A stretch of DNA of 10,065 nt from the NCBI GenBank assembly GCA_905193585.1, contig CAJJPG010000068.1, forward strand, positions 1 to 10,065, in the 5' to 3' direction. The notes under the pieces were generated by a model. It saw only the letters and a list, made by a program, of their open reading frames with translations. It made no database searches and was not told where the DNA came from. Positions 1 through 7,043 of the stretch are shown piece by piece (position 1 is the first letter of the stretch; each line of letters starts with the position of its first letter). A program made the position numbers and the translations under genes. The stretch comes from an uncultured Oscillospiraceae bacterium (lineage in GTDB: Bacteria > Bacillota > Clostridia > Oscillospirales > Acutalibacteraceae).

Positions 1-2
1 AT

Positions 3-230
3 ACCTCTGCGCTTATGCACATTATAAATTCCATAGGCGACGCTGTTGACCCCATGACTACGAGAATTATTCTTGAAAACTGTATAGAATCGGGGATAAT
101 ATCGGCAGAGGCGGCAAAGCTTATTGCCACGGCGGTATCCGCCGCGGTTTTGCAGGCAGTGCCTGTTGAGTACCGCGATACGCTGAGAGCGGCGCTTTTA
201 AAACAGCTGCTGCTCACCCAAATTAAATAA
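3..230 (+). CDS. ctsR: CtsR transcriptional repressor, C-terminal part (5' end outside window)
   Basis: This is the last 75 codons of CtsR, the repressor of class III heat-shock genes (clp genes and its own operon) in Gram-positive bacteria. The frame is open to the window edge, so the ATG at 15 is internal; the residue just before it is Leu and the frame continues upstream. The visible part is the C-terminal helical domain used for dimerisation. It has the family pattern INSIGD, then IILENCIESGIISAEAAKL, then the closing YRDTLRAALLKQLLL helix, which lines up with my memory of the Bacillus protein (IILRLLEDKVISEREAK, then ERDELRARMMKAML). The N-terminal winged helix-turn-helix and the glycine-rich wing are outside the window. 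The stop lies 15 nt before mcsA, whose SD (AAGGAG, 232-237) sits in that gap. CtsR is inactivated in part by McsB, encoded two genes downstream. The identification is supported by sequence pattern and by operon position. Confidence 0.9.
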   Translation, partial: TSALMHIINSIGDAVDPMTTRIILENCIESGIISAEAAKLIATAVSAAVLQAVPVEYRDTLRAALLKQLLLTQIK

Positions 231-245
231 TAAGGAGCGATTTTT

Positions 246-743
246 ATGCTATGTGATAAATGTGGAAAAAACAATGCGACAACGCACATTAAACAAATAA
301 TAAACGGCGTGGTGACAGAGCGCAGCCTTTGCAGCAGCTGCGCCGCAGAGGAGGGGTACTCTAAATTCCCGCACGGCGGGCTTGCGGATATGTTAGCCTC
401 AATGTTCGGGGATATTTCGGGGCTGGGAATAGAATCGAACGAGACCCGCTGCCCGGTTTGCGGCTCAGGATTTTCAGATATTGCCGAAACCGGCAAGGCA
501 GGCTGTGCCGAGTGCTACAAGACCTTTTACAATGAGCTTTTGCCCTACCTTAAAAGAGTGCACGGCAGTGTAAAGCACATAGGCAAGGTGCCCAACAGCG
601 CGCCGCTCGCCGTTAAACCGCAGGAGGAAACGGCAGACAGCCTGCGGCTGGAGCTTAACCGCCTTGTAAGCGAGGAACGCTTTGAAGAAGCGGCGGTTGT
701 AAGGGATAAGATAAAGAAACTGGAGGAGACGGAAAATGAGTAG
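246..743 (+). CDS. mcsA: McsA, zinc-finger activator of the McsB arginine kinase
   Basis: McsA is a cytosolic adaptor that binds and stimulates the protein arginine kinase McsB and helps relieve CtsR repression. The 165-residue product has the expected build. Four CxxC pairs (C3/C6, C29/C32, C69/C72, C87/C90) form two zinc-binding units. A variable linker follows, and then a C-terminal UVR-type helical hairpin (about residues 130-160, containing LRLELNRLVSEERFEEAA and VVRDKI). This UVR motif is the same kind found in UvrB/UvrC and in the ClpC middle domain. Length is close to the usual 165-185. The ATG at 246 is well chosen: AAGGAG lies 8 nt upstream. The last 8 nt overlap mcsB (736-743), so the two are probably translationally coupled, which fits their forming one complex. 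Nothing looks broken. Confidence 0.95.
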   Translation: MLCDKCGKNNATTHIKQIINGVVTERSLCSSCAAEEGYSKFPHGGLADMLASMFGDISGLGIESNETRCPVCGSGFSDIAETGKAGCAECYKTFYNELLPYLKRVHGSVKHIGKVPNSAPLAVKPQEETADSLRLELNRLVSEERFEEAAVVRDKIKKLEETENE

Positions 744-1743
744 CTGGTATACAACTCACGCGCCCGAGGACGATATTGCCGTAAGCACCAGAATAAGGCT
801 GGCGCGCAATTTATCTGGCTTGCCTTTTCCCGCGGGAATGACCCCCGAGCAGCGCAGAGAGCTTAATTTAAAGGTAAAAAACGCCGTGCTGCAAAGCAAC
901 ACTCCGTTTGCGAAAAGCCTTAAATATATTGATATGGCGGACGTTCCGCAAACCGAAATTGCGGCAATGGTGGAGCGCCACATAATAAGCCCCGAATTTG
1001 CCGAAGAAAACGCCGACCGCGCGATAATTATTTCGGCAGATGAGAGCATAAGCATTATGATAGGCGAGGAGGATCATGTAAGAATACAGGTGATTTTAGG
1101 CGGCTTGCAGCTTGAAAAGGCTTACGATACCGCAGAGCAGCTTGATTCGCTGCTTTATAACGAGCTGCACTTTGCTTTTGACCGCAATTTGGGCTTTTTG
1201 ACCGAGTGCCCCACCAATTTGGGCACGGGGCTGAGAGCCTCGGTAATGCTGCACCTGCCCGTGACCGAATCAAACGGCGAAATATCATCCATTGCCGAAA
1301 CTGTGGGGAAAATAGGCTTCACCGTTCGCGGAATGTACGGCGAGGGCTCAAAGGCGAGCGCCTCAATGTATCAGGTATCTAACCAGATAACCCTTGGCAT
1401 AAGCGAGAAAAACGCGATAGATAACCTTAAAATAATAACGCAGCAGCTTATAGACAAGGAGCGCAAGGCGAGAAACAGCCTTAACAAAATAAAACTTGAG
1501 GATATGTGTTTCAGGGCGCTCGGCACGCTACAAAACTGCCGCATATTATCGAGCAGGGAAATGATGGATTTATTATCGCGGATTAAACTCGGTATAAGTA
1601 TGGGCATAATCAAAACGGACGTTCTTCCCATAAAGCTGTTTATAGAGGGTCAGCCCAATATGCTGATGAAGAAATACGGGCAGCTTGAACCCGAAGAACG
1701 CGATATATACCGCGCCGCCTTTATGCGCGACGCACTAAAATAA
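736..1743 (+). CDS. mcsB: McsB protein arginine kinase
   Basis: McsB transfers phosphate from ATP to arginine side chains of unfolded proteins and of CtsR, tagging them for ClpCP. It has the phosphagen-kinase fold. Visible family motifs in its 335 residues are STRIRLARNL (residues 17-26, nucleotide-binding arginines), EEDHVRIQ (111-118), LTECPTNLGTGLRASVMLHL (155-174, with active-site-loop C158 and nucleotide-binding R167) and RGMYGEGS (198-205, with E203). The C-terminal domain keeps the allosteric phospho-arginine-binding motif RDxxRA as RDIYRA (322-327), so this copy should be self-activated by pArg. Length is slightly below the Bacillus enzyme (about 363), mostly through a shorter C-terminus. 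The start overlaps the end of mcsA by 8 nt, and a GGAGGAGACGG purine tract at 722-732 inside mcsA serves as SD. No active-site residue that I checked is missing. The ATP:guanido phosphotransferase family is certain; the arginine kinase role follows from mcsA/clpC linkage and the RDxxRA motif. Confidence 0.97.
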   Translation: MSSWYTTHAPEDDIAVSTRIRLARNLSGLPFPAGMTPEQRRELNLKVKNAVLQSNTPFAKSLKYIDMADVPQTEIAAMVERHIISPEFAEENADRAIIISADESISIMIGEEDHVRIQVILGGLQLEKAYDTAEQLDSLLYNELHFAFDRNLGFLTECPTNLGTGLRASVMLHLPVTESNGEISSIAETVGKIGFTVRGMYGEGSKASASMYQVSNQITLGISEKNAIDNLKIITQQLIDKERKARNSLNKIKLEDMCFRALGTLQNCRILSSREMMDLLSRIKLGISMGIIKTDVLPIKLFIEGQPNMLMKKYGQLEPEERDIYRAAFMRDALK

Positions 1744-1780
1744 AACAGATAGAAATACCCTATAAGGGAGGTTACATTTT

Positions 1781-4231
1781 ATGAAATACAATTTTAACGG
1801 ATTTACTACAAAGGCAAACGAGGCTTTAAATCAGGCTATAGGCTCTGCCGAACAATTAGGCCACACCTATGTGGGCAGCGAGCATTTGCTTTTGGGACTT
1901 TTAAAAATAGGCACGGGCGTTGCGGCGGCGGTGCTTAACAAAAACGGGATAACTGCAGAAAATATTGAGGAGCTGATCCGCGCTAATATAGGCTGCGGCA
2001 CCGTTACAAGGCTTTCGCCCGATTACTTTACGCCCCGCGCAAAGCGGGTTATTGAAACCGCTATGGCGGGCTGCGCCAATATGGGCAAAAAGTATGTGGG
2101 AACAGAGCACCTGCTCATAGGCATTTTAAGCGAGGGCGATAACTACGCAATACGCTTTATTAATGAGCTGGGCGTGGACGCGGCTGCCCTTACCACCGAG
2201 GCGCTTAAAGCTTCGGGCATTGACCCGGAGGAAACGCAAAACGTAAACGCTGCGGGCGCGGCAAACGATAACGCCGACCCCAAAGCCCCCACGCTTTCAA
2301 AGTATGGCAGAGATTTGACCGCCGACGCCAAAAAGGGCAAAATTGACCCGGTTATAGGCAGAGAAAAGGAAATTGAAAGGGTAATTCAGATTCTTTGCCG
2401 CCGCACCAAAAATAACCCCTGCCTAATAGGCGAGCCGGGCGTTGGTAAAACCGCCATTGTTGAGGGCTTGGCGCAGAAAATAGCCTCGGGCGATGTGCCC
2501 GATATTCTCGAAAACAAGCGCGTTTTCACCCTTGACCTTACGGGAATGGTGGCGGGCACCAAATACCGCGGCGATTTTGAAGAAAGGATTAAATCGGTAA
2601 TAGATGAGGTTACAAAATCGGGTAACATCATACTCTTTATAGATGAGGTTCACACCATTATAGGCGCGGGCTCTGCCGAAGGCTCGACCGACGCGGCTAA
2701 TATATTAAAGCCGGCATTGGCGCGCGGCGAATTTCAGCTTATAGGCGCAACCACAATTTCCGAGTACCGTAAGAATATTGAAAAGGATTCAGCCCTTGAA
2801 CGCCGTTTCCAGCCGGTAAACGTGGCAGAGCCGAGCGAAGAAGACGCGGTGCTGATACTTAAAGGCTTAAAGGATAAATATGAGGCGCACCACAAGGTAA
2901 AGATTACCGACGCGGCTATTGAGGCTGCGGTAAAGCTGTCAGCCCGTTATATAAGCGACAGATTTTTGCCCGATAAAGCGATAGATTTAATAGATGAGGC
3001 GGCATCCCGCGTGCGGCTTACCGCAAGCGCAGCGCCCGCGGAGCTTAAAGAGCTTGAAGAAAAAATTGCCAATACCGAGGCGGAAAAGGACGAGGCTATA
3101 AATTCGCAGGAATTTGAGCGTGCCGCCGCTTTGAGGGACAGCGAAAACAAGCTGAAAGACGAATACAAGCAGGCAAAGGAAAACTGGCGCAGAGAGAGCA
3201 GTCACTCGGGCGGCGAGGTAGGCGAAGAAGAGATTGCCGAAATTGTATCAAGCTGGACGGGTGTTCCCGTGGCGCAGCTTACCGAAGAGGAAAGCGCAAG
3301 GCTTTTGCGGCTCGAAGACGAGCTGCACCGCAGAATTGTGGGGCAGGATGAAGCCGTAACAGCCGTTGCAAAGGCCATACGCCGCGGCAGGGTAGGGCTT
3401 AAAGACCCGAAGCGCCCCATAGGCTCGTTTATATTCTTAGGGCCTACGGGCGTTGGTAAAACCGAGCTTTGCAAGGCGCTGGCTGAGGCTATGTTCGGCA
3501 GCGAAAATATGATGATAAGGCTTGATATGTCCGAATATATGGAAAAGCACACGGTTTCCCGCCTTGTGGGCTCGCCTCCCGGATATGTCGGCTTTGAGGA
3601 GGGCGGTCAGCTTACCGAAAAGGTAAGGCGCAACCCCTATTCGGTAATTCTTTTCGATGAAATTGAAAAGGCGCACCCCGATGTTTTCAATATGCTTTTG
3701 CAGATACTTGAAGACGGCATACTCACCGATTCGCAGGGGCGGCGCGTTGACTTTAAAAATACGGTTATAATTATGACTTCAAACGTAGGCGCGCGGCTTA
3801 TAACCGATAAAAAGGTATCGTTCGGGTTCGGCGACGCTGATGACAGCTCTGACGCCAAGGACGTTAAAGAGGCGGTTCTGGGCGAATTGCGTAACACTTT
3901 CCGCCCCGAGTTTTTAAACCGTGTGGACGATATTATAGTATTTTCAAAGCTTAACAAGGAGCAGATTGCCGAAATTGCGGATAAAATGCTTAAAGGACTT
4001 CAAAAACGCCTTGAAGCGCTTAATATAACACTTAACTTTGATGAAAAGGTTAAATACGCGCTTGCCGAAAAGGGCTTTGACCCGGTTTACGGCGCGCGCC
4101 CGCTCCGCCGCGAAATTCAAAATAAAATTGAAGACGCTTTGAGCGAGAAAATACTTGATTCAAGCGTTAAAAACGGCGATACGGTACTTTGCACCGAAAG
4201 TGACGGTAAATTTAAGTTTACCGTAGAATAA
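1781..4231 (+). CDS. clpC: ClpC, AAA+ unfoldase subunit of the ClpCP protease
   Basis: ClpC is a hexameric ATP-dependent unfoldase that threads pArg-tagged or adaptor-delivered proteins into ClpP. The 816-residue protein is full length. The double Clp_N repeat (about 1-145) has VGSEH (31-35) and VGTEH (106-110); the glutamates E34 and E109 match the two pArg-binding sites known in Bacillus ClpC (E32, E106). D1 carries Walker A GEPGVGKT (217-224), Walker B LFIDEVH (285-291) and R341/R342 as arginine-finger candidates. A coiled-coil middle domain with a UVR-like stretch (NSQEFERAAALRD, 441-453) spans about 410-475. D2 has Walker A GPTGVGKT (554-561), Walker B ILFDEIEK (623-630), sensor-1 TSN (666-668) and sensor-2 GARPLRR (771-777). 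The short middle domain says ClpC rather than ClpB. The ClpP-docking loop reads SFGFG (680-684), where VGF is more usual. SD AAGGGAGG (1764-1771) lies 9 nt before the ATG. No internal promoter is obvious in the 37-nt gap after mcsB. Confidence in the family is very high. Confidence 0.98.
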   Translation: MKYNFNGFTTKANEALNQAIGSAEQLGHTYVGSEHLLLGLLKIGTGVAAAVLNKNGITAENIEELIRANIGCGTVTRLSPDYFTPRAKRVIETAMAGCANMGKKYVGTEHLLIGILSEGDNYAIRFINELGVDAAALTTEALKASGIDPEETQNVNAAGAANDNADPKAPTLSKYGRDLTADAKKGKIDPVIGREKEIERVIQILCRRTKNNPCLIGEPGVGKTAIVEGLAQKIASGDVPDILENKRVFTLDLTGMVAGTKYRGDFEERIKSVIDEVTKSGNIILFIDEVHTIIGAGSAEGSTDAANILKPALARGEFQLIGATTISEYRKNIEKDSALERRFQPVNVAEPSEEDAVLILKGLKDKYEAHHKVKITDAAIEAAVKLSARYISDRFLPDKAIDLIDEAASRVRLTASAAPAELKELEEKIANTEAEKDEAINSQEFERAAALRDSENKLKDEYKQAKENWRRESSHSGGEVGEEEIAEIVSSWTGVPVAQLTEEESARLLRLEDELHRRIVGQDEAVTAVAKAIRRGRVGLKDPKRPIGSFIFLGPTGVGKTELCKALAEAMFGSENMMIRLDMSEYMEKHTVSRLVGSPPGYVGFEEGGQLTEKVRRNPYSVILFDEIEKAHPDVFNMLLQILEDGILTDSQGRRVDFKNTVIIMTSNVGARLITDKKVSFGFGDADDSSDAKDVKEAVLGELRNTFRPEFLNRVDDIIVFSKLNKEQIAEIADKMLKGLQKRLEALNITLNFDEKVKYALAEKGFDPVYGARPLRREIQNKIEDALSEKILDSSVKNGDTVLCTESDGKFKFTVE

Positions 4232-4246
4232 GATACCGTTAAAGAG

Positions 4247-4288
4247 ATACCCCTCAGCTTTCGCGTAAGTGGAACCGAGGGGTATTTT
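4247..4288 (+). terminator. Rho-independent terminator of the ctsR-mcsA-mcsB-clpC operon
   Basis: A perfect 9-bp stem, ATACCCCTC (4247-4255) with GAGGGGTAT (4277-4285), starts 15 nt after the clpC stop. The 21-nt apical part can form a small inner stem (CTT 4258-4260 with AAG 4267-4269), and the stem's last T plus three more make a short T run (4285-4288). The T tract is short, so termination may be partial. The first 11 nt (ATACCCCTCAG) recur exactly at 8091-8101. Confidence 0.75.
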
Positions 4289-4319
4289 ACTGCCGATTTT
4301 AACAAAGAAAATTCAATAT

Positions 4320-4348
4320 GAATATATTATCTCTCCTTACAAATAATA
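4320..4348 (+). promoter_or_regulatory. Candidate forespore sigma-G promoter of spoVT
   Basis: GAATA (4320-4324) fits the sigma-G -35 pattern GHATR. AATAATA (4342-4348) fits the -10 pattern CATWHTA at six of seven positions; the first C is A. The spacer is 17 nt. spoVT of Bacillus subtilis is a sigma-G gene, and that knowledge guided the search, so chance matches in this AT-rich leader (about 4290-4380) are possible. A sigma-A reading of AATAAT has no good -35 at the right distance. Confidence 0.4.
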
Positions 4349-4380
4349 ACAACACGACTTTAAAAAGGAGATTTTAATAT

Positions 4381-4914
4381 ATGAAAGCCACAGGAATTGT
4401 AAGAAGAATAGACGACCTCGGCAGAGTTGTTATCCCAAAGGAAATCCGCCGTACAATGCGTATTCGTGAGGGCGACCCGTTGGAAATTTACACGAATGCC
4501 AGCGGTGAGGTTATTTTTAAAAAATATTCCCCGATAGGCGAGTTATCAAGCGTTGCCACGCAGTATGCCGAAGCGCTTAACGACGCTACCGACCTGAATG
4601 TTCTCATATGCGACCGCGACCATTGCATAGCGGCGGCGGGGGTTTCCAAAAAGGAAGTGCTTGAACGCAGAGTTACGCAGACGGTTGAGGATATTATGGA
4701 GGGCAGACGGGTAGAGGTATTTAAAAAAGGGGAGCACAGCCCGGCTATTGAGGGGATAGACCAGAAAATCGCGGTGGCGGCGCCGATACTCATTTCGGGT
4801 GACGTCAGCGGCGCGGTGGTGCTTTCCTCCGATAAAGGCGATACGCCGAGCGACAGCGATATAAAGCTGGCGTCGGTTGCGGCATCGTTTTTGGGAAAAC
4901 AGCTGGAACAGTGA
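4381..4914 (+). CDS. spoVT: SpoVT, stage V sporulation transcriptional regulator
   Basis: SpoVT is a DNA-binding regulator that tunes sigma-G-dependent genes in the developing forespore. The N-terminal AbrB/SpoVT swapped-hairpin domain (about 1-52) is nearly textbook: MKATGIVRRIDDLGRVVIPK followed by EIRRTMRIREGDPLEIY. The rest (about 55-177) is a GAF-like domain ending in the helix DSDIKLASVAASFLGKQLEQ; in SpoVT this domain drives tetramerisation and may bind a small ligand that is still unidentified. The 177-residue length matches the Bacillus protein (178) and excludes AbrB or Abh, which lack the GAF part. SD AAGGAG (4365-4370) is 10 nt before the ATG. The gene is separated from clpC by a terminator and followed by another, so it is probably monocistronic. 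Its presence says that the organism, or its recent ancestor, makes endospores. Confidence 0.95.
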   Translation: MKATGIVRRIDDLGRVVIPKEIRRTMRIREGDPLEIYTNASGEVIFKKYSPIGELSSVATQYAEALNDATDLNVLICDRDHCIAAAGVSKKEVLERRVTQTVEDIMEGRRVEVFKKGEHSPAIEGIDQKIAVAAPILISGDVSGAVVLSSDKGDTPSDSDIKLASVAASFLGKQLEQ

Positions 4915-4937
4915 AAAAATGCGGGTCACGGTAAAGG

Positions 4938-4964
4938 ATTACCCGGAGGGGTAATGTTTTGTTT
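4938..4964 (+). terminator. Intrinsic terminator after spoVT
   Basis: A perfect 7-bp stem, ATTACCC (4938-4944) with GGGTAAT (4949-4955), encloses a GGAG tetraloop and is followed by GTTTTGTTT (4956-4964). It starts 23 nt after the spoVT stop and separates spoVT from the next promoter. Confidence 0.8.
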
Positions 4965-4970
4965 CGGGAG

Positions 4971-4999
4971 TTGTTGTTTACTGAATAATATGGTATAAT
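4971..4999 (+). promoter_or_regulatory. Sigma-A promoter with extended -10 for the HD-pyk-carboxypeptidase operon
   Basis: The -10 is a perfect TATAAT (4994-4999) preceded by TGG (4991-4993), an extended -10. TTGTTG (4971-4976) is a half-match to TTGACA, with a 17-nt spacer. It lies just after the spoVT terminator and before the next gene. The predicted transcription start is near 5005-5007, which bears on the start codon of the HD protein. Confidence 0.75.
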
Positions 5000-5016
5000 C
5001 AGGTAAAAATTAAAAT

Positions 5017-5023
5017 GGGGGAG
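5017..5023 (+). promoter_or_regulatory. Ribosome binding site that selects TTG 5033
   Basis: GGGGGAG is the only SD-like tract in the short leader. It lies 9 nt before the in-frame TTG at 5033 but overlaps the ATG at 5015, which has no SD of its own and would sit only about 9 nt from the predicted transcript 5' end. Confidence 0.65.
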
Positions 5024-5032
5024 AAGTTGGAT

Positions 5033-5632
5033 TTGAATATAGGAATTACAAGAGAAACGGCTGTCGGGCTGCTCCTCAAATACAATAAAGAGAAGTTTCA
5101 CATACAGCACGCTGTTACGGTTGAAAACGTTATGAAGGGCTTTGCCGAAAGGCTCGGCTACGCAGAAGAAGCTGCAGAATGGGGAATAGTCGGGCTTTTA
5201 CATGATGTGGATTTTGAAAAATACCCCGAGCAGCACTGTATAAAGGCTCCCGAGCTTTTGCGCGAGGTAAACGCGAGCGACGGGCTTATACATGCCGTTT
5301 GTTCCCACGGATACGGAATTACGGTTGACATAAAACCTGAGCACAAAATGGAAAAGGTACTTTTTGCCTGCGACGAGCTTACGGGGCTTATTGGCGCGGC
5401 GGCGCTTATGCGACCATCGAAAAGCGTTTCGGATATGGAGCTTAAAAGCCTGAAAAAGAAGTTCAAGGACAAAAAATTTGCTGCGGGATGTTCAAGAGAA
5501 ATTATTGCAAAGGGCGCTGAAATGCTGGGTTGTGAGCTTGATAAGCTGCTCGGTGACACCCTTGAAATAATGCGGAGTGCGGAAAAGGCTATTGCAAACG
5601 ATTATAAAGAGCTTACGGGTGAAGAATTATGA
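5033..5632 (+). CDS. HD-domain protein (HDIG-type putative phosphohydrolase), substrate unknown
   Basis: This is a 199-residue cytosolic protein with an HD metal-dependent phosphohydrolase fold. Numbered from the TTG start, the metal-ligand motifs are H26 (IQHAVTV), H57-D58 (GLLHDVD), H92 (CSHGYG) and D114 (CDELTG). The second half (about 115-199) is helical with a very basic stretch (LKKKFKDKKFAAG). I recognise a conserved clostridial family of this size with the same EKYPEQH, DELTGLI and PSKSV blocks, but know of no experimentally assigned substrate; nucleotides or phosphorylated small molecules are the usual targets of HD proteins. The TTG start gives MNIGITRETA, like the N-terminus I expect for the family, and has a well-placed SD. 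The alternative ATG at 5015 would add six residues. It is the first gene after the 4971-4999 promoter, and its stop overlaps the pyk start by 4 nt (ATGA, 5629-5632). No gene symbol is justified. Confidence 0.85.
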   Translation: MNIGITRETAVGLLLKYNKEKFHIQHAVTVENVMKGFAERLGYAEEAAEWGIVGLLHDVDFEKYPEQHCIKAPELLREVNASDGLIHAVCSHGYGITVDIKPEHKMEKVLFACDELTGLIGAAALMRPSKSVSDMELKSLKKKFKDKKFAAGCSREIIAKGAEMLGCELDKLLGDTLEIMRSAEKAIANDYKELTGEEL

Positions 5633-7041
5633 GAAAAACGAAAATAGTATGTACGTTGGGTCCTGCCTGCTCGGATAAGCAGACGCTTATTGAGATGAGC
5701 AAGGCGGGTATGAATGTTGCGCGGCTTAATTTTTCGCACAACACGCACGCCGACCACGAAAAGCGGATTGCGCTTATTAAAGAGGTGCGCGAAGAGCTGG
5801 GGCTGCCCATAGCGATAATGCTTGACACAAAAGGACCCGAATACCGCATTAAAACCTTTAAAAACGGCAAGATAACGCTTAAAGAGGGCGATACCTTTAC
5901 CTTTACCGCCGATGAGGTTGAGGGGGATGAAACCCGCGTTTCGGTGAATTATAAGGGACTGCCGCACGATCTTGAAAAGGGAGATATTATTCTTCTGAAC
6001 AACGGACTTTTATCCTTTGAAGTGACCGATAAAACCGATACCGACGTTCTTTGCCGCGTGGTAATAGGCGGCGAGCTTTCAGACAGGAAAAGCATGAGCT
6101 TCCCCAACAAAACGCTGAAACAGAAATATTTAAGTGATCAGGATAAGCAGGATATTAAGTTCGGAATAGAGCACGACATTGATTTTATCGCTTGTTCGTT
6201 TGTTTCCTGCAGGCAGGATCTTCTGGACGTTAAAAATTATCTTTCGGAATTGGGCGCCTCGGGTATCGACCTTATTGCGAAAATTGAAAACCGCTCGGGC
6301 GTTGATAACATTGAGGAAATAAGCGGCGAGTGCGACGGAATAATGGTGGCGCGCGGAGATATGGGGGTTGAAATCCCCTTTGAGGAGCTGCCCGCGATAC
6401 AGAAAAAGATCATTACCAAATGCCGCATGCTCGGCAAACGCGTTATAACCGCCACGGAAATGCTTGAATCCATGATATACAATGTGCGACCGACGCGCGC
6501 GGAAATATCCGACGTTGCCAACGCGGTTTACGACGGTACAAGCGCGATTATGCTCTCGGGCGAGACCGCCGCGGGCAAATACCCCGTTCAGGCGGTAAGA
6601 ACAATGGCGCGGATTGCCGAAAACACCGAAAAAAATATACACTACGAAAAGCGCTTTTTATCGTCCGAATTTAAAATAAAGAACACTGTTGACGCAATTT
6701 CACACGCAACCTGCGGCATGGCGATTGATATTGACGCCAAAGCGATAGCGGTTTGCAGCCTTTCGGGTATGACCGCGCGCATGGTTTCGCGTTTCCGCCC
6801 GCCTGTTGATATTGTGGGGCTTACCACAAGCGAAAAAACCTGGCATAAGCTCTCGCTTTCGTGGGGGGTTACCCCACAGATGTGCGAAAATTACCCCTCG
6901 ACCGACGTGCTTTTTTACAATGCGCAAAAGCTTACAAAACAGGTTTTGGGACTTTGCGACGGCGATAAAATAGTTATTACCGGCGGCGTTACAAACGGCA
7001 AGTCGGGTAATACCAATCTTATAAAGGTTGAAAGAGTATAA
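5629..7041 (+). CDS. pyk: Pyruvate kinase
   Basis: Pyruvate kinase catalyses phosphoenolpyruvate + ADP to pyruvate + ATP, the last ATP-yielding step of glycolysis. The 470-residue protein is the compact form. The TIM-barrel A domain is interrupted by the B-domain lid (about 70-165) and followed by the C-terminal domain (about 350-470). Key motifs are ARLNFSH (31-37, with PEP/K+ contacts R32, N34, S36), MLDTKGPEYR (64-73), the signature IDLIAKIENRSGV (213-225, with K218 and metal ligand E220), ARGDMGVEIP (241-250, D244), TATEMLESM (274-282) and RPTRAE (287-292). Glu at position 71, after TKGP, predicts a K+-dependent enzyme, since K+-independent ones carry Lys there. It lacks the roughly 110-residue PEP-utiliser-like extension of Bacillus Pyk. 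The start overlaps the HD gene stop (ATGA) with only a weak SD (GGTGAAG before the ATG), so translation is probably coupled to the upstream gene. Confidence 0.98.
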   Translation: MRKTKIVCTLGPACSDKQTLIEMSKAGMNVARLNFSHNTHADHEKRIALIKEVREELGLPIAIMLDTKGPEYRIKTFKNGKITLKEGDTFTFTADEVEGDETRVSVNYKGLPHDLEKGDIILLNNGLLSFEVTDKTDTDVLCRVVIGGELSDRKSMSFPNKTLKQKYLSDQDKQDIKFGIEHDIDFIACSFVSCRQDLLDVKNYLSELGASGIDLIAKIENRSGVDNIEEISGECDGIMVARGDMGVEIPFEELPAIQKKIITKCRMLGKRVITATEMLESMIYNVRPTRAEISDVANAVYDGTSAIMLSGETAAGKYPVQAVRTMARIAENTEKNIHYEKRFLSSEFKIKNTVDAISHATCGMAIDIDAKAIAVCSLSGMTARMVSRFRPPVDIVGLTTSEKTWHKLSLSWGVTPQMCENYPSTDVLFYNAQKLTKQVLGLCDGDKIVITGGVTNGKSGNTNLIKVERV

Positions 7042-7043
7042 AA

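Noticed and set aside
15..17. ATG at 15 as the start of a small 71-residue gene
   Set aside because: The same frame is open to the left edge and the sequence matches the C-terminal half of CtsR, so this Met is internal.
4930..4955. Possible antiterminator before the spoVT terminator (GGTAA 4930-4934 pairing TTACC 4939-4943)
   Set aside because: The competing stem is only 5 bp, sits just after the spoVT stop codon, and a strong promoter follows for the next operon, so regulation by attenuation is unnecessary and the pairing is probably chance.
6130..6642. 170-codon minus-strand open frame inside pyk
   Set aside because: It is antisense to the catalytic domain of pyruvate kinase with no family resemblance and a composition typical of a complementary-frame shadow.
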